Shown in pieces: positions 8,413 to 15,536 of a stretch of 29,565 nt of DNA. The notes beneath the pieces were generated by a model. That model did not search any database, had not been told where the DNA came from, and was given only the letters and a program-made list of their open reading frames with translations. The DNA is taken from NCBI GenBank assembly GCA_964426945.1, contig CAYRSS010000052.1:1-29565 (forward strand), given 5' to 3'. The DNA comes from CAYRSS01 sp964426945. GTDB taxonomy: Bacteria > Planctomycetota > Phycisphaerae > UBA1845. Position 1 is the first letter of the stretch; every line of letters starts with the position of its first letter. A program made the translations under genes and the position numbers.

Positions 8413-8499
8413 GCGGTGCCTCCCTGTTCGTCGCGGCGCGGCACGACGGGCGGGCGCGGGTCGAATGCCCGCGTCCGCCCGCGTAAGTCGTGCACCGGC

Positions 8500-8961
8500 C
8501 TAGACGTCGTTGGCGACGAACACCCACTCGCTGCCGGCGGGCTTGTACTCGATCAGCTCATCGGGCTTGAAGTACAGCGCGATCTCGGTCGCGGCCGAGT
8601 CGGGCGAGTCGCTGCCGTGGATGAGGTTGTACGACTTGCTCGCACCGAAGTCGCCACGGATCGTGCCGGGCTCGGCCTCGAAGCCGAAGGTCTTGCCCAT
8701 AAGCTTGCGGGCGATCTCGATGCAGCGGTCGCCGGCCAGGGCCATGACCACGACCGGTCCGCTGGTGATGTAGTCGATCAGCGGCGGGTAAAAGGGCTTG
8801 CCTTTGTGCGGGGCGTAATGCTTCTCGGCCAACTCGCGCGATATCTTCATGAGCTTCATGCCCGCGACGACCAGGCCCTTGTCTTCGAAACGCTGGATGA
8901 TGCGCCCCATGTACCGGCGCTGCACGGCGTCGGGCTTGAGGATGATCAGAGTCTTCTGCAC
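8500..8961 (-). CDS. ndk: Nucleoside diphosphate kinase
   Basis: A 153-residue cytoplasmic enzyme that passes phosphate from ATP to other nucleoside diphosphates through a phosphohistidine. The start TLIILKPDAVQRR, the loop PGTIRGDFG and the active-site stretch NLIHGSDSPDSA with catalytic His115 are all present, and the length fits the family. The usual TNP after the MGK is replaced by TFG. The start is a GTG at 8961 with AGGA about 8 nt upstream; an upstream in-frame start would add about 70 residues that family members lack. It is transcribed alone from the divergent region. Confidence 0.96.
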   Translation of the reverse strand: MQKTLIILKPDAVQRRYMGRIIQRFEDKGLVVAGMKLMKISRELAEKHYAPHKGKPFYPPLIDYITSGPVVVMALAGDRCIEIARKLMGKTFGFEAEPGTIRGDFGASKSYNLIHGSDSPDSAATEIALYFKPDELIEYKPAGSEWVFVANDV

Positions 8962-9266
8962 GCGTGGATTCCTGCTTGGATCGGTCCTGCCGGCGTCGCC
9001 CCGTCGACGACCGCCCCGGATAGGCCGGACATGCCGGGAATATAGGCAATTACGGCCCCCCCGGCAACGGCGGAGGCGGCGGGTCCTGGCGATCGAACGC
9101 CGGGCCTCAACGGCTGCCATCGCCCAAGCGCGGCCCATAATCAGGTGGCGCGGCGACGCCGCTGGGCCTGGCATGCGGCCTGGGGCTTTCAGCGGGCATG
9201 CGCGATCCCGTACAATGCCGGAAGGGCGGGCCGGCCGGAGGGGTCGAGGCTGCCGCGAGCTATCCC
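8962..9266. other. Divergent promoter region ndk / secreted protein gene
   Basis: About 305 bp without a gene. It holds the ndk promoter on the minus strand and, on the plus strand, TACAAT at 9211-9216 as likely -10 box of the gene at 9267 with only a weak -35 box. An in-frame ATG at 9198 lies upstream of that -10 box and is therefore unlikely to be used. Confidence 0.5.
9039..9067 (-). promoter_or_regulatory. Candidate sigma-70 type promoter for ndk
   Basis: On the minus strand TTGCCG (9062-9067) is followed after 17 bp by TATATT (9039-9044). Transcription would start near 9032, giving a leader of about 70 nt before the ndk GTG. Both boxes are good matches for this GC-rich context. Confidence 0.5.
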
Positions 9267-11183
9267 ATGAACGTCACGATGAGATCAAACTGCTCCACGC
9301 ATCAGCTCGCCGTCCGGGGCTTCGCGGTACTGCTTTTCGCTTCCGCAGCCTCGTGCGTGTCGGCCCAGCCCGTGCTTTTCAGTGACAACTTCGACAGCGC
9401 GGGGCCGGCGAACTGGACGGTACGGTGCCACGCCGGCGACTGCGCGGCGGACTTTCACTTCGACTATGCTACGCGCGGCATCCCGCCCGCACCGAACACG
9501 ACCGGCGGCACAACCCGTGGCCTGCGCCTCCTGGTGAACGCAGGGGACGCCGTCGCCGCCAAAGACGCCGTCAGCGTCTATCCCGATGGGGAGTCGTTCG
9601 GCGGCAACTACCGCCTGCGGTTCGACCTGTGGATGGGCTACAACGGCGGAGCGGGGGGCGGTGTCGGCTCGACGCAGTTCGCGACGTTCGGCCTGAATCA
9701 CGCGGGCGGTCGTGTCTGCTGGGCTGACAACGCCGCGTCGGACGGCTTGTGGTTCGCGGTCACCGGGGAGGGCGGCGACAGCAGCGACTACCGCGCCTAC
9801 CGCGGCGGCATGCTGCTGACCGCGGCGACCGGGGGTTTCCCGGCGGGAAGCCTCAACCACACCGCCGCGGCGTACCAGACGATGTTCCCCGTTCCGCCAT
9901 TCGAGACGGCGGGCGCCCCGGGCAAGCAGTGGGTCGAGGTGGAGGTCGCCCGAGAGAGCGGCGTCATCTCGTGGCGCATCAACGGCGTGCTCATCGCCTC
10001 GCGGACGGACCTGAACTACCCCACCGGCACGGTCATGCTGGGGCTGATGGACACATTCACGTCGATCGCCTCCCCCCCCACCGACACCTTCGCCCTCTTC
10101 GACAACGTGGTCGTCGAGGAGATCCCCGGCCCGGACTGCAACGACAACGGCGTGGATGACTACGACGAGATCGCCGCGGGAACCGCGGGCGACTGCGACG
10201 CCAGCGGCGTGCTGGACGAATGCGAGTCGTTCGACTTCGGCGACTGGGACGGCGACGGCCACGCAGGTTCCGCAGACTACACGTACTTCGTCGAGTGCCT
10301 GGCGGGGCCGGCGGCGCTGCCCGATCCGGCCGAAGCCGCCTGCGGCGAGACCTGCCTGTTCGTCTTCGACCACGACGACAACGGCCGGGTCGACCTGCGC
10401 GATGCGGCGGCGATGCAACGGGCGTGGCGGCTCTCGCCGATTCCCCCCCGCCCGGCCGGGGCGCCCACCGGCAGCCAGTTCTTCGCCCAGGTCAACGGCC
10501 TGAGCCTCACCCAGCGCGACCCGATCGCGCTGCAGCAGATACTGTCGGGGAACATACCCAAATTCCTGCGCGACTTCGTTCCGGTCACTGTGACGGCCAC
10601 GGTTTCAGGCACACCGCGCTCGCTGACCTACTACGTCATGCCGGACTATCTCGCGATTGGCAGCGACGCGGACTTCTTCCGCTTCCCGATGCGTCCCGAG
10701 ACGGCTCAACCCATCGCCGACGCGTTCGACTGCCTGCTGACGACGCGCAAGATGTGCAACGATGTCTGGACGGCTGCCGCGGTCAAGCTCGCGCCGTCTC
10801 CGATCAATCCGGCGACGACCGACATCACGCTCGTGTCGACCTTCTGGACGCACCACAACACGATCGAGGGGCAGCGTGCGGGGCAGGCCCTCGGATTGCT
10901 CGTGGCCGGCATCAAGAAGGACGTGGTAATCACCCCCCTGCTCGCGACGAACCCCGGTCGCGTGGCGATCTATGGCTGGCACCAGCTCAGCGGCACGCCG
11001 ATTCAGCCGCTCTACCTGGGCCACAACACGGCCCACGTGGACTACAGCCACGGCATCCGGCTGGTGCGAAGCGATGTGCTGCTGGACGGCGTTCCGACCA
11101 CGGCCCAGGCAATTCTCGCTCATCCGACGCTGCACGTGCTGCTCAGCGACGAGGGCGTCGTGAACAATCCACGCTACGATTGA
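9267..11183 (+). CDS. Secreted protein: concanavalin-like domain, dockerin-like linker, conserved C-terminal module
   Basis: A 638-residue exported protein with a signal peptide (core about residues 17-30, cleavage likely after VSA at 31-33). Residues about 37-285 form a beta-rich region ending FALFDNVVVEE, as in LamG/concanavalin-like carbohydrate-binding domains. Residues 289-318 carry DCNDNGVDDYDE and DCDASGVLDEC calcium-binding loops. Residues 325-386 hold a dockerin-like EF-hand pair (DWDGDGHAGSADYTYF and FDHDDNGRVDLRDA). Residues about 403-638 form a separate module (YYVMPDYLAIGSDADFFRFP, FWTHHNTIEGQRAG, RVAIYGWHQLSGTPIQPLY, HVDYSHGIRLV) that I recognise as recurring in bacterial exported proteins but cannot name. 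The ATG at 9267 (or 9279) is chosen because it places the signal peptide correctly. Confidence 0.8.
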   Translation: MNVTMRSNCSTHQLAVRGFAVLLFASAASCVSAQPVLFSDNFDSAGPANWTVRCHAGDCAADFHFDYATRGIPPAPNTTGGTTRGLRLLVNAGDAVAAKDAVSVYPDGESFGGNYRLRFDLWMGYNGGAGGGVGSTQFATFGLNHAGGRVCWADNAASDGLWFAVTGEGGDSSDYRAYRGGMLLTAATGGFPAGSLNHTAAAYQTMFPVPPFETAGAPGKQWVEVEVARESGVISWRINGVLIASRTDLNYPTGTVMLGLMDTFTSIASPPTDTFALFDNVVVEEIPGPDCNDNGVDDYDEIAAGTAGDCDASGVLDECESFDFGDWDGDGHAGSADYTYFVECLAGPAALPDPAEAACGETCLFVFDHDDNGRVDLRDAAAMQRAWRLSPIPPRPAGAPTGSQFFAQVNGLSLTQRDPIALQQILSGNIPKFLRDFVPVTVTATVSGTPRSLTYYVMPDYLAIGSDADFFRFPMRPETAQPIADAFDCLLTTRKMCNDVWTAAAVKLAPSPINPATTDITLVSTFWTHHNTIEGQRAGQALGLLVAGIKKDVVITPLLATNPGRVAIYGWHQLSGTPIQPLYLGHNTAHVDYSHGIRLVRSDVLLDGVPTTAQAILAHPTLHVLLSDEGVVNNPRYD

Positions 11184-11221
11184 GCCCGGCGCGGCGGGCG
11201 GCGAAGGAGCGCGCGGCAGGC

Positions 11222-12184
11222 ATGGCCATCCTGATCGGCATCGACGAGGCGGGATTCGGTCCGCTGCTGGGTCCGCTCGTGGTCTCGGCGACGGCCTTCC
11301 GCCGCCCGCAGGATCGCGTCGGCGAGTGCCTCTGGGCCACGCTGGCCGAGAGTTGCACCCGCTCGACGGCCCGCGCCGGTCATCGGCTGGTCGTTGGCGA
11401 CAGCAAGCAGGTGTACTCCTCTGCGCTGGGGCTTGCCGGGCTGGAGCGGGCGGCGCTGACGATGCTGCGCACGGCCGATCGGACGCCGGAGACCTGGCGG
11501 GGGTTCGTCGAGGCGGTGGCGCCGGCGATGACCCCGCAACTGGCGCGCTATCCATGGTATGCCGCGACGGATTTTCCGCTGCCCGTCGATGCGGCCACGG
11601 GGCAGGTTTCTCTCACCGCCAACGCGATCGCCCGCGCGCTGCGCATGCAGGAGTCGGCGTTCCTCGGGGCCTTCGCCGAGCCATTGCTTGAAGGGGACTA
11701 CAACGACCTCGTGCGCCGGACGGGCAACAAGTCGACGGTGCTGATGAATTGCGTCATGAAGCTGATACACCGGGCGACGGAAACGTGGCCCGATGAGCCG
11801 ATCTTCGTCCAGGTCGATCGACTGGGCGGACGCAGCCGCTACCGCGAGGCGCTGATGACCGCCCTGCCCGACTGGGAACTGTCGATACTCGAAGAATCCG
11901 ACAACTGCAGCGCGTATCAGCTCATCACAGGTCGGCGGGCGTGTCGGATCGAGTTCCGCGTTGATGGCGACGCCGAGTCCTTCCCGGTAGCCCTCGCCAG
12001 CATGTTCAGCAAGTATCTGCGCGAGCTCTGCATGAAGTCCCTCAATGACTGGTGGAGCGGGCGCGTGCAGGGACTCTCGCCGACGGCGGGCTATTACACC
12101 GACGCTCGGCGCTGGCTGGGCGACGCCGATGCGGCCATCCGGCAGCTCGGGGTTGATCCCGCGCTGCTCGTGCGCGAGCGCTGA
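11222..12184 (+). CDS. Divergent RNase HII-like protein (RNase H fold)
   Basis: A 320-residue cytoplasmic protein that aligns over its length with RNase HII, which cuts RNA-DNA hybrids. Motif 1 is IGIDEAGFGPLLGPLVVSA with catalytic-type Asp8 and Glu9; DSK follows at 60-62; VQVDR gives Asp199; and ASMFSKYLRELCM matches the ASxxAKxxRDxxM stretch with Glu268 where RNase HII has Asp. GYYTDARRW (290-298) matches the GYPT region. Two things differ: the GRG motif that senses the RNA-DNA junction is GFG, and about 100 extra residues lie between DSK and VDR. Activity on hybrids is therefore uncertain. GAAGGAG at 11203-11209 supports the ATG. It follows the secreted protein gene by 38 bp and precedes the NYN gene by 39 bp. 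Confidence 0.8.
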   Translation: MAILIGIDEAGFGPLLGPLVVSATAFRRPQDRVGECLWATLAESCTRSTARAGHRLVVGDSKQVYSSALGLAGLERAALTMLRTADRTPETWRGFVEAVAPAMTPQLARYPWYAATDFPLPVDAATGQVSLTANAIARALRMQESAFLGAFAEPLLEGDYNDLVRRTGNKSTVLMNCVMKLIHRATETWPDEPIFVQVDRLGGRSRYREALMTALPDWELSILEESDNCSAYQLITGRRACRIEFRVDGDAESFPVALASMFSKYLRELCMKSLNDWWSGRVQGLSPTAGYYTDARRWLGDADAAIRQLGVDPALLVRER

Positions 12185-12223
12185 CGACCGGCCGGCGCAG
12201 CCCGGCGAGGCGGGATCGAGCTC

Positions 12224-12763
12224 ATGGACCGGCAGGTCATCATCGACGGCAACAACCTGCTCTTTGCCATGCATGCCCACGCGCCGGTGCCCGAGGTGGG
12301 GCGCGAGACGCTGGTTCGTGTGGTCGAGCGGTGGGCTCGCCAGCGGCGCGAGGCGGTGACGATTGTATTCGACGGCCACCGGCCCGGCGGCGGCCTCGGC
12401 CAGCAACTCGCGTCGTCACAGCTCGACGTGCAGTTCAGCGGCAACCGGACGGCGGACGACGTGATCGTCGCGATGATCCAGCGGACACGCGACCCGGGCC
12501 GGATCCGCATCGTCACCAGCGACCACGCGATCCGCAGCGAAGCCCGCCACCGGCGCTGCGAGACTACCGCGGCGGAGAAGTTCGTCGCCGAGCTGTACCC
12601 CGCCCCCGAAAAGCGGCCCGAAGCCCCGCCGAAGCAAGGGAAGCCCCGCCCCGACGGAAAAGCCGCCGATCGCGATGAGTGGCTGCGCCTCTTCGGCTAC
12701 GCCGACGACAGCGGCGGCGCGGATATTCCCAAGACCGATTACGAGTTGTTTGACGACGAGTGA
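12224..12763 (+). CDS. YacP-type NYN/PIN-like ribonuclease
   Basis: A 179-residue protein with a NYN (PIN-like) nuclease domain at about 1-125. Acidic metal ligands sit in VIIDGNNLLFA (Asp8), TIVFDGHRP, NRTADDVIVAMI and RIVTSDHAI, the order seen in YacP/Rae1-like ribosome-associated mRNA nucleases. Residues about 126-150 are a Pro/Lys-rich linker, and an acidic tail follows (DEWLRLFGYADD ... YELFDDE). The ATG at 12224 is preceded by a GGCGGG-rich stretch. It lies 39 bp after the RNase HII-like gene, so two nucleic-acid enzymes may be co-transcribed. It converges on the anti-sigma gene with a 10-bp gap. RNA cleavage is inferred from the family. Confidence 0.85.
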   Translation: MDRQVIIDGNNLLFAMHAHAPVPEVGRETLVRVVERWARQRREAVTIVFDGHRPGGGLGQQLASSQLDVQFSGNRTADDVIVAMIQRTRDPGRIRIVTSDHAIRSEARHRRCETTAAEKFVAELYPAPEKRPEAPPKQGKPRPDGKAADRDEWLRLFGYADDSGGADIPKTDYELFDDE

Positions 12764-12773
12764 TGCAGTGGGG

Positions 12774-13748
12774 TCAGGGCCAGGCAGCCGCCAGGAGGAC
12801 TCCCTCGTCAGCGCCGGGTTCGGGCGGTTCCTGCGACACAAAGTAGCCGCCGCTGCGGCAGAGCATCGCGCCGCCTTCCCCCGGCACAGGGGCGCAGGTG
12901 GACCGCAGCGGGTCGGCCATGGCGAGCAGCACCTCGCTGGGCCGCGCGGCACAGAGGGCGTAGGTCTGGTCGCCGTCCTGCCAGGCCACGACGCTCAACT
13001 CGTTTTCGTCGCAGGTGACGAAGTAGTGCCGCCCCGTCGGTGTCGCCACGTCACAGGCGCCGATGGGCGTCTCGCGCGGAAGGGTGAACACAGAGTAGGT
13101 CGTGTGTGAGGTACCGCAGCGGTAGACAACCTGCACACCGACGGCGCCAACGACCTCGCAGCGGTCGGCGCGTACCAGCTCGACGCCGTGCCCCGACAGG
13201 TCCGGTGCGACAACCTTCTGGCACATTCGCCGGCTCATCTCGCGCTCGACGCCGCAGGGCATCGGCCGTGGGCCCGGCTCCAGCGGTGTGGCCGAGGCGA
13301 GCGTCGCCTGGCGGTGCAGGACGCGCAGCCCGGTGACTACGCGGGCGACGGGATCGGCCTCCGCGTGATGATCGGTTGACGCGACGGGCGGTCCGGCCGC
13401 CGGCGTCGGATCGCGGTAGATCGCGACGATCATCACGAGCGCGGCCGCGGCTGCAGGCGCCAGCCACCATAGCGATCTGCGCACCGTGCCAGGGCGGGCC
13501 GAACCGGCGGCGGCGGCGGAAATCGCCAGCCGGACCCGCTGACGCAGCGCCTCGGACGCTGCGACATCGCCGCACGCCCGGCGCACGGCGGCGGAGCCGG
13601 CGCTGACACCGACCAGCGCGGCGCGGCACGCCCCGCAAGCGGCGGCGTGAGACTCCGCTTCGCCGCGAAGCGCGGCGGGGAGTTCGCCATCGGCAAGCTG
13701 CTCAACCAGGCTCTCGAACTCGGTGCAGTTCATCGCGACTCGCGTCAT
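12774..13748 (-). CDS. Zinc-finger anti-sigma factor, membrane-spanning
   Basis: A 324-residue protein. The cytoplasmic N-terminus has the anti-sigma zinc-finger pattern (zf-HC2): Cys8, then HAAACGAC with His34, Cys38 and Cys41. A single membrane segment follows at about 93-111 (LAPAAAAALVMIVAIY). The outer part of about 210 residues contains several cysteines and repeated beta strands, with no named domain; it may be the sensor. The ATG at 13748 overlaps the stop of the sigma gene (ATGA) and has AGGAG 6 nt upstream, so translation should be coupled. By family it holds the sigma factor at the membrane until an outside signal releases it; the signal is unknown. Confidence 0.85.
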   Translation of the reverse strand: MTRVAMNCTEFESLVEQLADGELPAALRGEAESHAAACGACRAALVGVSAGSAAVRRACGDVAASEALRQRVRLAISAAAAGSARPGTVRRSLWWLAPAAAAALVMIVAIYRDPTPAAGPPVASTDHHAEADPVARVVTGLRVLHRQATLASATPLEPGPRPMPCGVEREMSRRMCQKVVAPDLSGHGVELVRADRCEVVGAVGVQVVYRCGTSHTTYSVFTLPRETPIGACDVATPTGRHYFVTCDENELSVVAWQDGDQTYALCAARPSEVLLAMADPLRSTCAPVPGEGGAMLCRSGGYFVSQEPPEPGADEGVLLAAAWP

Positions 13749-14302
13749 CCGCTCCTGCGCCCGCCCAGATTTCGCGCGCGGGCATAGTCCTTCAGTTTCT
13801 CTGTCAGCGCCCGGCGCGCCCGGTGAAGCCGGCTCATCACGGTTCCCACCGGGCATTCACATACGTCGGCAATCTCGCGGTAGCTGAGCCCTTCGATCGC
13901 CAGCAGCATCAGAACGCTGCGGAACTCCTCGGGCAGTTCGGCGACGGCCTGCTTGATCTCCTCGTCAAAGCCGTCCCAGTCCACCGCCGCTGCGTCGAAG
14001 TGTGCGGGCCCATCCGTGGAAGCGAGCAGAGTCGCGTCGACGCCCTGCCCTTGCACCGGGTCGCGCTGGCGGCGCTGGCGATGCGTCAGGAACGCGTTGT
14101 GCAGAATCCGCAGCAACCACGGTTTGGCCCCGTGGGAGCGCAATTCAAACGAGCCGAACGCCCGGAACGCGCGGACGAACGTCTCCTGAACCAGGTCGTC
14201 CGCCTCCGCGGCGTTGCCCGCGAGCGACCGCGCGAACCGGTGGACCGAGTCGAGGTGCGGCAGGGCAACCTCCTCGAACCGCAGCTTGTGGTCTCGGTCC
14301 AT
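13745..14302 (-). CDS. ECF-family RNA polymerase sigma factor, paired with an anti-sigma factor
   Basis: A 185-residue sigma factor. Region 2 (about residues 8-80) includes DDLVQETFVRAFRAFGSF for -10 recognition, and region 4 (about 118-172) is a helix-turn-helix (GLSYREIADVCECPVGTVMSRLHRARRAL) for -35 binding. Regions 1.1 and 3 are absent, as usual for ECF factors. It directs RNA polymerase to a small regulon, often including its own gene. The downstream anti-sigma gene overlaps it by four bases. Directly upstream of the ATG lies the palindrome CGGAAC-TG-GTTCCG (14305-14318), and further up are a terminator-like hairpin and a sigma-70 type promoter. Confidence 0.93.
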   Translation of the reverse strand: MDRDHKLRFEEVALPHLDSVHRFARSLAGNAAEADDLVQETFVRAFRAFGSFELRSHGAKPWLLRILHNAFLTHRQRRQRDPVQGQGVDATLLASTDGPAHFDAAAVDWDGFDEEIKQAVAELPEEFRSVLMLLAIEGLSYREIADVCECPVGTVMSRLHRARRALTEKLKDYARARNLGGRRSG

Positions 14303-14304
14303 GC

Positions 14305-14318
14305 CGGAACTGGTTCCG
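14305..14318. repeat. 14-bp palindrome abutting the ECF sigma start codon
   Basis: CGGAAC (14305-14310) and GTTCCG (14313-14318) are perfect inverted arms around TG, two bases upstream of the ATG. It could bind a repressor or fold over the translation start. The GGAAC half resembles the -35 core of many ECF promoters but is too close to the ATG to drive this gene. Confidence 0.4.
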
Positions 14319-14457
14319 CGGAATCGCGGCCGCGGACCAAGCCGCCGCCACTGGACTAAACGCCGATCGGTCCGCGTCCTATTCCCCTCACGGACCGCCG
14401 GCGGGCATTCTCACCCCCGAGCTCACGCCAGGCCAACCGCTGCTCAAGCTCGGTACG

Positions 14458-14498
14458 AAAAAAGAAAACACCGGTTGACCGAAGCCAACCGGTGTTTT
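14458..14498 (-). terminator. Strong intrinsic terminator, minus strand
   Basis: A perfect 13-bp stem (AAAACACCGGTTG at 14465-14477 with its complement at 14486-14498) encloses an 8-nt loop. On the minus strand it is followed by TTTTCTTTTTT (14468-14458). It sits about 190 bp past the lpxA stop and about 155 bp before the sigma start codon, so it ends either a small transcript or an attenuated leader. Confidence 0.9.
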
Positions 14499-14578
14499 CC
14501 GGAGGGGAAAGAAGCGTCAGGATTATCGGGCCTCAGACCCGGAATTCGCATCGGCGGACGGGCATGTCCCGTCAGTCT
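14458..14578 (-). ncRNA. Candidate small RNA or attenuated leader of about 120 nt
   Basis: A promoter-like pair on the minus strand (14585-14613) and the terminator at 14458-14498 define a transcript of about 120 nt with no reading frame of note. It would contain two further hairpins: 14557-14573 (6-bp perfect stem GACGGG/CCCGTC) and 14527-14541 (6 bp with one G-U pair). Between the second hairpin and the terminator lies an unpaired pyrimidine run CTTCTTTCCCCTCC, which could pair with Shine-Dalgarno sequences. The alternative is a 5' leader with an attenuator for the ECF sigma gene at 14302. Transcription has not been shown. Confidence 0.5.
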
Positions 14579-14584
14579 TCAGTA

Positions 14585-14613
14585 AATATATAACGAGTTT
14601 TCGGACTTTGCAA
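14585..14613 (-). promoter_or_regulatory. Candidate sigma-70 type promoter in AT-rich spacer
   Basis: On the minus strand TTGCAA (14608-14613) is followed after 17 bp by TATATT (14585-14590), inside the most AT-rich stretch of the window. Predicted start is near 14578. It faces the ECF sigma gene but a terminator lies between. Confidence 0.55.
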
Positions 14614-14667
14614 CTAGGTAAAAACCCTAGAAGCTGCACTTTTTGAAGCTGAGAAGGGATTCAGCTT
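14614..14667. repeat. Two small hairpins downstream of lpxA
   Basis: CTAGG/CCTAG (14614-14618 and 14626-14630) and AAGCTGA/TCAGCTT (14646-14652 and 14661-14667) are perfect short inverted repeats in the AT-rich spacer after lpxA. Neither is followed by a T run on the lpxA strand, so they are not standard terminators; they may protect the lpxA mRNA end. Confidence 0.35.
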
Positions 14668-14687
14668 GCCTGAATTCACACCGGGAG

Positions 14688-15500
14688 TCAATCCAGGGAG
14701 CCGGCGTCCTGCCCGGCGGGGCTGCTCCGACGGGATCGGCCCGCGAAGCCGCGGCGGGTCGGCGCGGCTAGGAACGCCGACAGCTCGGCCACGATCGGCG
14801 AGCTGCACCCGGCGGCGAGCTTTGCGACGCCCTCGCGAAACGCCGCGCCGCCGTAGATCGTGCGGTACGCGGCGCGAACAGCCATGATATCCTCGCGACC
14901 AATGCCCGCGCGGCGCATGCCAATGGTGTTGATGCCGACCACGTGGCCATCCTCATCGATCATCGCAAACGGCGGGACGTCCATCGGGACGCGCGCGTGA
15001 CCGGCGATCATCGACAGCCGGCCGATCCGCGCGAATTGATGAACCGCCGCGACGCCGCCGAAGGTCACCTGGTCGGCCACCTCCACGTGACCGGCGAGCA
15101 GCGCGTTGTTCACCATGGTCACGCGATTGCCGACGATGCAGTTATGGCCGATGTGGCTGCCCGCCAGCAGGAAGCAGTCATCGCCCAGGGTGGTCTCCGA
15201 CTCGGGCGTCGTTCCGCGATGCACGGTGACGAATTCGCGGAAGATGTTGCGCGCGCCGACGCGACAGAACGTACGTTCACCCTTGTACTTGATGTCCTGC
15301 GGTTCGTGGCCGATGACCACGCCCGGATGCAGCGTGCAGCCTTCGCCGATCGTCGTCCAACCGGTGACGAAGACGTGCTGCATCAGCCGGCATCCCGCGG
15401 CGATGCGGACGTGCGCGTCGATCACGCTGTAGGGACCGATCTCCACGCTCGGGTCGATCTCGGCGTTGCGACTGACAACGGCGGTCGGATGAATCGCCAC
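14688..15500 (-). CDS. lpxA: UDP-N-acetylglucosamine acyltransferase (lipid A synthesis)
   Basis: A 270-residue cytoplasmic enzyme that transfers an R-3-hydroxyacyl chain from acyl carrier protein to UDP-GlcNAc, the first step of lipid A synthesis. The N-terminal two thirds are hexapeptide repeats of a left-handed beta-helix (IHPTAVVSRNAEIDPSVEIG). The catalytic region reads LLAGSHIGHNCIVGN; His119 corresponds to E. coli His125. AVHQFARIGRLSMIAGHARV and DVPPFAMIDE are typical, and a helical C-terminus follows. The GTG at 15500 is chosen because AGGAG lies at 15510-15514 with 9-nt spacing; a TTG at 15521 would lie upstream of this site. It follows the uracil-DNA glycosylase gene by 36 bp, away from lpxD, fabZ or lpxB. 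Confidence 0.93.
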   Translation of the reverse strand: MAIHPTAVVSRNAEIDPSVEIGPYSVIDAHVRIAAGCRLMQHVFVTGWTTIGEGCTLHPGVVIGHEPQDIKYKGERTFCRVGARNIFREFVTVHRGTTPESETTLGDDCFLLAGSHIGHNCIVGNRVTMVNNALLAGHVEVADQVTFGGVAAVHQFARIGRLSMIAGHARVPMDVPPFAMIDEDGHVVGINTIGMRRAGIGREDIMAVRAAYRTIYGGAAFREGVAKLAAGCSSPIVAELSAFLAAPTRRGFAGRSRRSSPAGQDAGSLD

Positions 15501-15536
15501 GGACGGTTGCTCCTGCTGCAAGGGCGCCGATGGCGC

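Noticed and set aside
10220..11221. Extension of the RNase HII-like frame upstream by about 330 codons
   Set aside because: This stretch lies inside the secreted protein gene in another frame, is Arg-rich and unlike any family; a good ribosome-binding site precedes the ATG at 11222.
12766..12790. A GGGGTCAGGGCCAGGC stretch resembling the REP-like arm at 2913
   Set aside because: It lacks the A/T-rich ends and a matching second arm and overlaps the anti-sigma stop codon.
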